Origin: Oscillospiraceae bacterium
GTDB taxonomy: Bacteria > Bacillota > Clostridia > Oscillospirales > Acutalibacteraceae
Direction: 5' to 3'
Length of the DNA: 5,351 nt
NCBI GenBank assembly: GCA_031283835.1
Contig: JAITBA010000057.1
Location: 1-5,351 of the forward strand
Each line of letters starts with the position of its first letter. Position 1 is the stretch's first letter. The notes beneath the pieces were generated by a model. That model searched no databases, was not told the DNA's origin, and saw only the letters and a list, made by a program, of their open reading frames with translations. This document shows positions 1-5,331 of this stretch, in pieces. The translations under genes were made by a program, and so were the position numbers.

Positions 1-17
1 TCCCCCCTGCCGTGCGT

Positions 18-728
18 TTAATTCACATCCCGGGCAGGCATTAAAATGCGCACTTCACCAGAGCGAAGGATTTTGCCGTCGGCCAGCACCAAGCCGCCAT
101 CCGGCGCAATCGCGGCAGCCACGCCCTGCAGGCGCGTGCCGTTTTCTTCGTAATCAACCGCCCGGCCCAGCAGCACCGATGCCGCCCGGTATTCTTCCAG
201 CAGCGGCTCATTGGGTTCCCCCAAAATCGCCAGCAGCGCGGCGACGATTTCTTCCGCCAAAGCAGCGGGGGCAGGCAGCAGATCCGGCGCTTTGGCGCAG
301 CCGGTGATGATCCCCAGCAGCGCGTCCGGCACATCACCTGGTGCCAGATGCAGGTTCAGCCCAATGCCCACCACACAGCCCCGCCCTGCGCGCTGCGCCA
401 AAATGCCGCCCGCCTTGCGACCCTCGCGGAACAAATCGTTCACCCACTTGATGCCCACATGGCTGTTGTGACGTGCCAACACACGGCGCACCGCAAGCGC
501 CGCCCGGGGTGTCACGGGCAGCACCCCCGCCGGGGGCAGCCGCTCTTCGCACAAATACACGCTGCAGTAAAGCCCGCCCGTCGGCGAAAAAAACGGTCTG
601 CCCACGCGGCCATGCCCCGCCGTCTGCCGCGCCGCAGCCACGGCCGCGCCGTGCCGCACCGTGCCCGCCTTGGCCTGCGCGCACAAAAAATCCGAAGTGG
701 AAGGCAGCGCGTCAAACCACGCAATCAT
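18..728 (-). CDS. birA: Biotin--[acetyl-CoA-carboxylase] ligase, single-domain (no HTH)
   Basis: This cytoplasmic enzyme activates biotin with ATP to biotinyl-AMP and attaches it to the lysine of biotin carrier proteins such as the acetyl-CoA carboxylase carrier subunit. The 236-residue product shows the ligase motifs in order: PSTSD (9-13), the adenylate-binding loop GHGRVGR (38-44) followed by SPTGGLYCSV, KWVNDL (94-99), RKAGGIL (104-110, with the probable catalytic lysine K105) and GIGLNL (121-126). A small C-terminal domain follows (about 185-230). It begins directly in the catalytic domain and has no N-terminal winged helix, so it should not act as a biotin-operon repressor. I chose the ATG at 726-728 because GGAGG (734-738) lies five bases upstream. 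The open frame extends to 836, but that start falls inside a terminator and adds an unrelated basic stretch. The loop is usually GRGRxGR and the second motif usually KWPNDL; here it has His and Val variants. The family is clear; activity is inferred. Confidence 0.93.
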   Translation of the reverse strand: MIAWFDALPSTSDFLCAQAKAGTVRHGAAVAAARQTAGHGRVGRPFFSPTGGLYCSVYLCEERLPPAGVLPVTPRAALAVRRVLARHNSHVGIKWVNDLFREGRKAGGILAQRAGRGCVVGIGLNLHLAPGDVPDALLGIITGCAKAPDLLPAPAALAEEIVAALLAILGEPNEPLLEEYRAASVLLGRAVDYEENGTRLQGVAAAIAPDGGLVLADGKILRSGEVRILMPARDVN

Positions 729-733
729 CGCAA

Positions 734-738
734 CCTCC
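734..738 (-). promoter_or_regulatory. Ribosome binding site of birA
   Basis: On the minus strand GGAGG sits five bases before the ATG at 728. It fixes the start of birA and rules out the longer open frame beginning at 836. Confidence 0.85.
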
Positions 739-757
739 GTTCTTTTTTTGGGCACAA

Positions 758-779
758 TTTTGCGCAAGGGTTCGCAAAA
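758..779. repeat. Inverted repeat in the birA leader
   Basis: TTTTGCG (758-764) and CGCAAAA (773-779) are perfect 7-base inverted arms around an 8-base centre, about 30 bases upstream of the birA start. It could be an operator for a dimeric regulator or a weak RNA hairpin. The arms are AT-rich at the base, and no uridine run makes it an obvious terminator. Function is unknown. Confidence 0.5.
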
Positions 780-799
780 AGTTCTGTTTTGCCGCCGGG

Positions 800-811
800 T
801 GTGGGCCCACA
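800..811. repeat. 12-base perfect palindrome TGTGGGCCCACA
   Basis: TGTGGGCCCACA is a perfect self-complementary sequence between the terminator of the upstream surface-protein gene and birA. It could be a regulator-binding site or simply chance in GC-rich DNA. No recognisable sigma-A promoter for birA is visible around it. Confidence 0.35.
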
Positions 812-812
812 A

Positions 813-851
813 AAACCAAAACCCCCGGTTTGCCACCGGGGGCGCTGGTTT
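813..851 (-). terminator. Rho-independent terminator of the sortase-substrate gene
   Basis: The core stem pairs CCCCCGGT (822-829) with ACCGGGGG (835-842) around a five-base loop. On the minus strand it is followed by a T-rich tail reading TTTTGGTTTTT. The flanks AAACC (813-817) and GGTTT (847-851) could extend the pairing. It lies about 55 bases after the stop codon of the gene at 899-1456. No T-run follows the stem on the plus strand, so it works in one direction only. Confidence 0.85.
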
Positions 852-898
852 GCAAAATGTTGTCTGTTCGCAGCTTAAGGGTCAGAGAAAACTTGGGC

Positions 899-1456
899 TT
901 AGTCTTCCTTTTTCTTCATGCACACGAACGCAACAGCAGCGGCTGCAGAAAGAGTCGCAAAGGTTGTGATCGCGATAGCGGAAGAAGAACCTGTTTCGGG
1001 GATAACAGCAGGAGCGGCAGTGGTGGCTTCGGTGACGACTTCGGTGACAACTTCGGTTTCTTCTTGGGTGGTGACTTCGGGGGCTTCGGTGGGTTCTTCG
1101 GTGATGACGTCGCCGACGTAAATGCCCGCGATGAAGGACACGAAATCATTGCTCAAAACGCCCTGCAGCTGGTCGGCAATGTCGGTGCCTTCGAGACCCA
1201 GCTTCGAGATAACGGAAGCCGCAACGTCGGAACCGGCGTCGGCAGGCAGCGCATCAACATTCAGCAGGTCAATGTCGCCCAGGCCGGCAAGGCCTTCCTC
1301 AAAGGCAGCCTTCACTTCGTCCACACCATAGGTGGCGGAAAGTTCGGACAGAACGGCTTGCGCGTCAGCCTGCACATCTTCGAGAGCGGCGGAAGCCGAC
1401 AGGCTCAAGCCAAAGACAAGTGCCAGGGAAAGAACGAGTGCAAATACTTTTTTCAT
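899..1456 (-). CDS. Small secreted protein with a sortase sorting signal (IPETG), function unknown
   Basis: The 185-residue product has a signal peptide (1-23): MKK, a hydrophobic core, and a probable signal peptidase I site after ASA (21-23). The mature region (24-117) looks mostly helical, rich in Ala, Asp, Glu and Leu, and has no cysteine. A Thr/Glu/Val/Pro-rich stalk (118-150) contains repeated VVTE units. The C-terminus is a complete cell-wall sorting signal: IPETG (152-156), a hydrophobic segment (about 160-180) and the tail KKKED. In known systems a sortase cuts between Thr and Gly of LPxTG-like motifs and links the protein to the cell wall, so the helical domain should be displayed on the surface. 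No sortase gene is in the window. The gene has its own strong promoter and terminator and so is monocistronic. AAAGGA (1467-1472) lies ten bases before the ATG. I do not recognise the helical domain; adhesion or surface-coat roles are guesses. Confidence 0.88.
   Translation of the reverse strand: MKKVFALVLSLALVFGLSLSASAALEDVQADAQAVLSELSATYGVDEVKAAFEEGLAGLGDIDLLNVDALPADAGSDVAASVISKLGLEGTDIADQLQGVLSNDFVSFIAGIYVGDVITEEPTEAPEVTTQEETEVVTEVVTEATTAAPAVIPETGSSSAIAITTFATLSAAAAVAFVCMKKKED
1027..1060. repeat. 12-base tandem repeat encoding the stalk
   Basis: Units CTTCGGTGACGA (1027-1038) and CTTCGGTGACAA (1039-1050), then a partial copy CTTCGGTTTC (1051-1060), form a short in-frame tandem repeat. On the minus strand it encodes the VVTE-type repeats of the surface-protein stalk (about residues 132-144). 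Similar CTTCGGTG words recur to about 1103. Such repeats can change stalk length by slippage without shifting the frame. Confidence 0.7.
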
Positions 1457-1522
1457 GGGGGGTCAATCCTTTCTTTGTTTGCGATTTTTTGTTTGCCCGC
1501 ACGAGACAACTGTTGCCCATAC

Positions 1523-1551
1523 AATATAGCATTTTTTTGCCGGTTTGTCAA
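1523..1551 (-). promoter_or_regulatory. Sigma-A promoter of the sortase-substrate gene
   Basis: On the minus strand the -35 box is a perfect TTGACA (1546-1551), followed by a 17-base spacer and the -10 box TATATT (1523-1528). TGC directly upstream of the -10 gives an extended -10 element. Transcription should start near 1516, leaving a leader of about 60 bases before the ATG at 1456. This is close to an ideal housekeeping promoter and predicts strong expression. Confidence 0.88.
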
Positions 1552-1653
1552 CAGAAAAATTTGATTTTTTTTGCCAAACGGAATGTTTTTCCGTCCAAAG
1601 GGCACGCGCTGGAAAGACTTGGCCGGATTCGCCAAAAAACGGCCGAAAACAGG

Positions 1654-1679
1654 AAAAATAGCGGCGGCAAAAAACGCCG
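1654..1679 (-). terminator. Possible weak terminator after the lipoprotein gene
   Basis: On the minus strand CGGCG and CGCCG (1675-1679 and 1662-1666) can form a five-base GC stem with an eight-base loop. A short T-run (1654-1658) follows after a few bases. It begins three bases after the lipoprotein stop codon. The stem is short and the T-run weak, so the assignment is tentative. The wider stretch 1615-1645 has more short GGCC/GGCG pairings but nothing stronger. Confidence 0.4.
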
Positions 1680-1681
1680 GT

Positions 1682-3115
1682 TTAGCGGTCCTGGTCAATG
1701 TATTGCCAGGAGAATTTGAAGCTGGTGCCGCTGGTGGTGAAGGTTTCGGGGTTATCGCGCCCGGGGTTGCCTCTCAAAAAACCGGCTTTCTCCATTCTCT
1801 CGGTGAACAATGCCAGCATCTCGTTGTCGGGGAACTGCAAGTTGGCCACCATGATGATCTCGTCCTTGCCCTTGTTGTTGGCGTTGTTGTCGAAGAACGA
1901 GCCGGGCACAAAGCCGGTCAGCCACCATTCAGACTCCGGGCCGCGGGTGAAGAGGTACTTTTTCTCGCCGGTTTTAAAGTTTTGCTGATACAGATCCATG
2001 GCCATCACCAGCTCCTCCTCCTTTGTGGCGGAGTAGTAGTGCTCGGCGGCCTGGGTAGAGGGCTTGGTATAAACGCCGATTTCGCCGCCAAGAATCACCA
2101 GGCCATAGCGGCCTTTCCATAACTGGATCATCCAGTCTTTGGGGATGGGGTTGCCGCTGGCGTCGGTTTCGTAGGTGGGGTTGCCGTTGGTGTCGTAGAC
2201 AACCTGCCCCTTCTTTTCGCCCTCGGTATAGAGCTTGTAGACATAGCCATAGCGGAATTTGATGCGCACAGTGCCATAGACCAGCTGCATAAAGGGCGAC
2301 GCCACGTCATAAATTTGGTTGAACCCAAACTGCTTTTGCCAAGGCTCATGTTCCACATAGAAGATGCCGTTCTCGTCAATTTTATAGCTCAGCAGGCGAA
2401 TGGCAAGCATTTTTTCTTCCTTGCTCATGCTGCTGTTGCTAATACTCTCTTTTTCGGCAGCGAAGTAGTTGGTGGTGGTAGCGGCGGGCTTTTTGGTTTT
2501 GGGGATGGTGGCCGCCGTGCTCAGGTTGTTTTTTTTGGTCGTGGCCGTCGGTTTGGCGGTGCCGGCCGCCGGGCGCGTGGTGGTTCCCGGCTTAAAGACG
2601 GCCGTGGCAGGCAGCAGGGCGTTGGTGCGCGGGGGCGCAAGAGGCGAGGGCGGCAGCAGCAGCCCGGGGCTAGAAGCGGTGGGCAGCGTGTCCGCGTCCT
2701 GCGTCAGGTCGTGCAGGTCGTCGTCGTCCGCGCTGCTGCCCGGCGCGGCATAAATCGTTTGCGCGGCAACATAGACCGGCACAAACACGCCGTCGTTGAC
2801 GGTGATGCTAGAAACCACACCCTCCAGGGTGTTGGCCTCCGCCAGGTCCTTGTCGCTCACCGGCACAGATTTGCCGTCCACATCCTTCACATAGGTCAGG
2901 CCGGTGATGACGACGTCGCCGTCCTCGCGCAGCGTGCCAATGGCGACCCACCCGGCGGGGATCAGCCCTGCGGCGGCCTCCGCGGCGTCGGTTGCGTCCG
3001 TCACCCCCTGATAAATAGCCTGGGTGACTTCATCGTCGTCCGCGCCCTCGCCGCAGGCGGCAAACAACGTCAGCAGCAGCACGGCACTGAGCAGCAACGC
3101 AAGTATTCGTTTCAT
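1682..3115 (-). CDS. Lipoprotein with Pro/Thr-rich linker and DUF4474-like C-terminal domain
   Basis: The 477-residue product begins with a lipoprotein signal peptide: MKR, a Leu-rich core and the lipobox FAAC, with Cys21 as the probable lipidated residue. It should be tethered to the outer face of the membrane. Residues 22-125 are an acidic region that I do not recognise. Residues about 143-217 form a low-complexity Pro/Ala/Thr/Lys linker that may span the cell wall. Residues about 235-450 look like DUF4474, recalled from memory: IFYVEHEPWQKQFGF (251-265), WMIQLWKGRYG (328-338), GGEIGVYTKP (343-352), WWLTGFVPG (397-405) and a closing MEKAGF (441-446). A hydrophilic insert (about 291-325) with a DxxGNP repeat sits between the first two motifs. 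The domain has no known function to my knowledge. The gene is preceded by a strong promoter, with AAAGGA (3127-3132) eleven bases before the ATG. The lipoprotein call is firm; the domain name is moderate. Confidence 0.88.
   Translation of the reverse strand: MKRILALLLSAVLLLTLFAACGEGADDDEVTQAIYQGVTDATDAAEAAAGLIPAGWVAIGTLREDGDVVITGLTYVKDVDGKSVPVSDKDLAEANTLEGVVSSITVNDGVFVPVYVAAQTIYAAPGSSADDDDLHDLTQDADTLPTASSPGLLLPPSPLAPPRTNALLPATAVFKPGTTTRPAAGTAKPTATTKKNNLSTAATIPKTKKPAATTTNYFAAEKESISNSSMSKEEKMLAIRLLSYKIDENGIFYVEHEPWQKQFGFNQIYDVASPFMQLVYGTVRIKFRYGYVYKLYTEGEKKGQVVYDTNGNPTYETDASGNPIPKDWMIQLWKGRYGLVILGGEIGVYTKPSTQAAEHYYSATKEEELVMAMDLYQQNFKTGEKKYLFTRGPESEWWLTGFVPGSFFDNNANNKGKDEIIMVANLQFPDNEMLALFTERMEKAGFLRGNPGRDNPETFTTSGTSFKFSWQYIDQDR
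2147..2195. repeat. Two-copy 30-base-period repeat inside the lipoprotein gene
   Basis: GGGGTTGCCGCTGGCGTCG (2147-2165) and GGGGTTGCCGTTGGTGTCG (2177-2195) match at 17 of 19 positions with a 30-base offset. On the minus strand they encode DTNGNP and DASGNP (about residues 308-323), a ten-residue repeat in the hydrophilic insert of the C-terminal domain. This looks like a small in-frame duplication. Confidence 0.7.
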
Positions 3116-3171
3116 GATTCATCTCATCCTTTCGGTCGTCAGTGAATAGGGGGCGCGACACCAGTTTTATT

Positions 3172-3200
3172 AGTATAGCAGGCTTGGCGGCGCATGTCAA
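3172..3200 (-). promoter_or_regulatory. Sigma-A promoter of the lipoprotein gene
   Basis: On the minus strand TTGACA (3195-3200) is followed by a 17-base spacer and TATACT (3172-3177), with TGC just upstream of the -10 box (3178-3180). Transcription should begin near 3165, about 50 bases before the ATG at 3115. The promoter lies in the 141-base gap after pyrI, so this gene can be expressed apart from the pyr operon. Confidence 0.88.
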
Positions 3201-3256
3201 CAACAGTTTTTGCCACGCGGGTAACATTATTGTAAATTTTGCCAAAATAGACCCAC

Positions 3257-3679
3257 TTATTTCCCATGATATGCCGCATCGCAATAAGCGCAACGATATA
3301 GGGGCGGGTTTTCGCTCACCAGGCAAAAAATCTGGTCCGCTTCTTGCTCCACCGTCGTGATGCAGCGGGGGTTTTTGCAGCGCACAATGTTAAAAAGCTC
3401 CCGGGGCAAACGCAGCTTCTTTTTTTCCGAAAGCTGCCCCTCGCGGATCACGTTGATGGTAATGTTCGGGTCGATAAACCCCAGCGCGTTCAGGTCAAGG
3501 TCTATCATTTCGTCGATCTTGATAAGATCTTTCCTTCCCATTTTTTCGCTTTTCACGTTTTTTATAATCGCCACCGTGCAATCAAGGCTTTCAAGTCCCA
3601 GCGCCGCGCAAATCCGCATAGCCTTCCCCGCCTCAATATGATCGAGCACAATGCCGTTGCAAATGCTGTCAATCTTCAT
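3257..3679 (-). CDS. pyrI: Aspartate carbamoyltransferase regulatory chain
   Basis: PyrI binds nucleotide effectors and zinc and joins PyrB catalytic trimers into the allosteric aspartate transcarbamoylase holoenzyme, which controls entry into pyrimidine synthesis. The 140-residue product has the effector-domain motif VLDHI (11-15), the conserved block MGRKDLIKID (47-56), and four zinc cysteines: C101 and C106 in CKNPRC, C130 and C133 in CAYC. E. coli PyrI is 153 residues, so this chain is slightly short but complete. I chose the ATG at 3677-3679. It overlaps the pyrB stop as ATGA and has GGAGG (3688-3692) eight bases upstream. A GTG at 3686-3688 would be an alternative start but lies within the ribosome binding site. 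Coupled translation with pyrB would help balance the two chains. Which nucleotides act as effectors cannot be read from the sequence. Confidence 0.96.
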   Translation of the reverse strand: MKIDSICNGIVLDHIEAGKAMRICAALGLESLDCTVAIIKNVKSEKMGRKDLIKIDEMIDLDLNALGFIDPNITINVIREGQLSEKKKLRLPRELFNIVRCKNPRCITTVEQEADQIFCLVSENPPLYRCAYCDAAYHGK

Positions 3680-4608
3680 GCGCCCCACCTCCCCAAAAGC
3701 TTGAGTATCAATGCCATACGGATATATTTTCCATAGAGTGCCTGCACAAAGTAGCGCGCGTGCGGGTTTTCGTCCACCCGCACACTCATCTCGTTCACAC
3801 GCGGCAGGGGGTGCATCACAATCATGTCTTTTTTTGCGTGCGCCAGCTTGGGCACGTCCAAAATAAAGCTGTCCTTCAGGCGCACATAGACCGCCTCGTT
3901 AAAAAAACGCTCCCGCTGCACCCGGGTCATGTAGAGCACATCCAGCACCGGCACCACAGCCTCCATGGTGTGGCTTTCTTCGCAGGCGCAGCCGCCGCGG
4001 CGGATTTCCTCCAGCACATAGTCGGGCGCGCGCAGCTCCCGGGGCGAAACCAGCACAAAGCGCGTGCCGGGGTAGCGCACCATGGCGGCGATGAGACTAT
4101 GCACCGTGCGTCCAAATTTTAGGTCGCCGCACAGCCCGATGGTCAGGCCCTCCAGGGTGCCCAGCTCCCGGCGGATGGTCATTAAATCCGTCAGAGTTTG
4201 GGTGGGGTGGTTGTGCCCGCCGTCCCCCGCGTTAATCACCGGCACCGCCGCATGCCGCGCAGCCACCACGGGCGCGCCTTCTTTTGGGTGCCGCAGGGCA
4301 ATAATATCGGCGTAGCACTGCACGGTGCGGATGGTGTCCGCCACGCTTTCGCCCTTGGTGGCCGAACTGGAATCCTGGCTCGAAAACCCCAGCACGCTGC
4401 CGCCCAGCTCCAGCATTGCCGCCTCAAAGCTCAACCGTGTGCGCGTGCTTGGCTCATAGAACAGCGTGGCCAGCTTTTTACGCTTTGCCGCGTCCTGGTA
4501 GTCCGCCGGCCGGGCGATGATATCGTCCCCCAGGGCCAGCAGCGTGTCAATTTCGTCAAGAGAAAGGTCTTTGATGTCAATCAGATGGCGCAGCTCCGGA
4601 ACTGCCAT
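3676..4608 (-). CDS. pyrB: Aspartate carbamoyltransferase catalytic chain
   Basis: PyrB condenses carbamoyl phosphate with L-aspartate to N-carbamoyl-L-aspartate, the committed step of UMP synthesis. At 310 residues it has the normal family length. Active-site residues fall at the same numbers as in the E. coli enzyme from about residue 130 on: STRTR (54-58) and K85 for carbamoyl phosphate, HPTQ (134-137), R167 in GDLKFGRTVHS, R229 and Q231 in TRVQ, and HPLPR (266-270). The start is secure: AAAGGAGG ends six bases before the ATG at 4608. It follows pyrE after a 57-base gap with no terminator and overlaps pyrI by four bases, so the three genes form one operon. The presence of PyrI indicates the allosteric dodecamer type rather than the free trimer of Bacillus. 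Confidence 0.98.
   Translation of the reverse strand: MAVPELRHLIDIKDLSLDEIDTLLALGDDIIARPADYQDAAKRKKLATLFYEPSTRTRLSFEAAMLELGGSVLGFSSQDSSSATKGESVADTIRTVQCYADIIALRHPKEGAPVVAARHAAVPVINAGDGGHNHPTQTLTDLMTIRRELGTLEGLTIGLCGDLKFGRTVHSLIAAMVRYPGTRFVLVSPRELRAPDYVLEEIRRGGCACEESHTMEAVVPVLDVLYMTRVQRERFFNEAVYVRLKDSFILDVPKLAHAKKDMIVMHPLPRVNEMSVRVDENPHARYFVQALYGKYIRMALILKLLGRWGA
3688..3692 (-). promoter_or_regulatory. Ribosome binding site of pyrI inside pyrB
   Basis: GGAGG on the minus strand lies within the last codons of pyrB, eight bases before the ATG at 3679. It decides between that ATG and the in-frame GTG at 3688, which overlaps the binding site itself. Confidence 0.85.
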
Positions 4609-4665
4609 ATGCTACCTCCTTTTTTGCAAGAATCTGTGTGGCTATGTTTTTGTTGCGGCATGGTC

Positions 4666-5316
4666 CTAAAGCAGCTCCATCCACCCGGGGTCGCTCGGGC
4701 AATCCCGAAAGGTCTTTAGCGCCGCCACGGCGTTGGGCGCCAAGTAGCCGGTTTCGGCGGCGACTTCCACCAGTGTGTCAAAGTTGCTAAGGCTTGTGTT
4801 TTCAATCTGCGCGGCAGCCAGGCGATCCAGGCCCTTTTGCATGCCATAGGTGAAGATGCTCACAATGCCCAGCACCTCGGCCCCCGCGCGGCGCAGCACC
4901 TCCACCACTTCCAGCACACTGCCCGCCGTCGAGATCAAATCTTCGACGACAACCACTTTTTGGCCCGGCAGCACTCTGCCCTCAATTTGGTTGTTGCGGC
5001 CGTGGCTTTTTGCGCCGCCGCGCACATAGCCGGTGGGCAAACCCATCAGCCAGGCGCAAATGGCCGCGTGGCCAATGCCCGAAGTGCTTGTGCCAACCAG
5101 CATTTCCGCCTGAGGATACTTGGCGCGAATCACCTCCACAAAGCCCTCTTCCACGTCTTTGCGCACGCGCACATCCGAATAGGTTAAGCGATTGTCGCAA
5201 TAGATGGGCGACCGAAGGCCGCTGGCCCAGGTGAAGGGTTCCTCCGGGCGCAAAAACACCGCCCGAATTTGCAGCAGGTCGGCGGCGACGCGCCGGGCAA
5301 GATCTGTTGTGTTCAA
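4666..5316 (-). CDS. pyrE: Orotate phosphoribosyltransferase
   Basis: PyrE joins orotate to PRPP to make orotidine 5'-monophosphate, the fifth step of UMP synthesis, in the cytoplasm. The 216-residue product carries the family blocks: FTWASGLRSPIYCDNR (28-43), the flexible catalytic loop YVRGGAKSHGRNNQIEG (97-113, with K103 and H105), and the PRPP-binding motif VVVVEDLISTAGS (121-133). The motif ends in TAGS, where TGGS is common. The start codon is TTG at 5314-5316, chosen because GGAGG (5324-5328) lies seven bases upstream and the protein then begins MNTTDLARR. An ATG at 5333-5335 is out of frame. The C-terminus is complete (stop TAG). It is the first full gene of the visible operon; further pyr genes, such as pyrD, probably lie beyond 5351. 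Confidence 0.97.
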   Translation of the reverse strand: MNTTDLARRVAADLLQIRAVFLRPEEPFTWASGLRSPIYCDNRLTYSDVRVRKDVEEGFVEVIRAKYPQAEMLVGTSTSGIGHAAICAWLMGLPTGYVRGGAKSHGRNNQIEGRVLPGQKVVVVEDLISTAGSVLEVVEVLRRAGAEVLGIVSIFTYGMQKGLDRLAAAQIENTSLSNFDTLVEVAAETGYLAPNAVAALKTFRDCPSDPGWMELL

Positions 5317-5323
5317 AAAAATC

Positions 5324-5328
5324 CCTCC
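5324..5328 (-). promoter_or_regulatory. Ribosome binding site setting the TTG start of pyrE
   Basis: GGAGG on the minus strand is seven bases upstream of the TTG at 5316, an ideal spacing. No in-frame ATG or GTG lies close by, which supports TTG as the real start. Confidence 0.85.
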
Positions 5329-5331
5329 GTG

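Noticed and set aside
729..836. N-terminal extension of BirA
   Set aside because: It would start inside the terminator stem and lacks a binding site, while a strong GGAGG precedes the ATG at 728.
473..1564. 363-codon plus-strand open frame across birA and the surface gene
   Set aside because: It is antisense to two well-supported genes and crosses a promoter and a terminator. Its Gly/Phe/Asp-rich stretch is just the stalk repeat read in reverse.
1615..1645. GGCC-rich hairpins downstream of the lipoprotein gene
   Set aside because: The pairings are short with long loops and have no T-run after them on either strand, so I did not call a second terminator.
1453..1698. 81-codon minus-strand frame in the gap between the two surface genes
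   Set aside because: It begins with TTG inside the lipoprotein gene without a binding site, runs through the mapped promoter and has a basic composition set by poly-A/T tracts.
2315..3145. 276-codon plus-strand open frame opposite the lipoprotein gene
   Set aside because: The product is Arg/Gly-rich low complexity without any motif, and the opposite strand has a lipobox, linker and structured domain.
3030..3326. 98-codon minus-strand frame spanning the pyrI end and the lipoprotein start
   Set aside because: It overlaps both real genes out of frame and crosses the promoter. Its ATGAATCATG segment only reflects the lipoprotein start region.
4609..4665. Possible attenuator or regulatory RNA between pyrE and pyrB
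   Set aside because: The 57 bases contain only the pyrB binding site and AT-rich spacer, with no stem and T-run or alternative hairpins.
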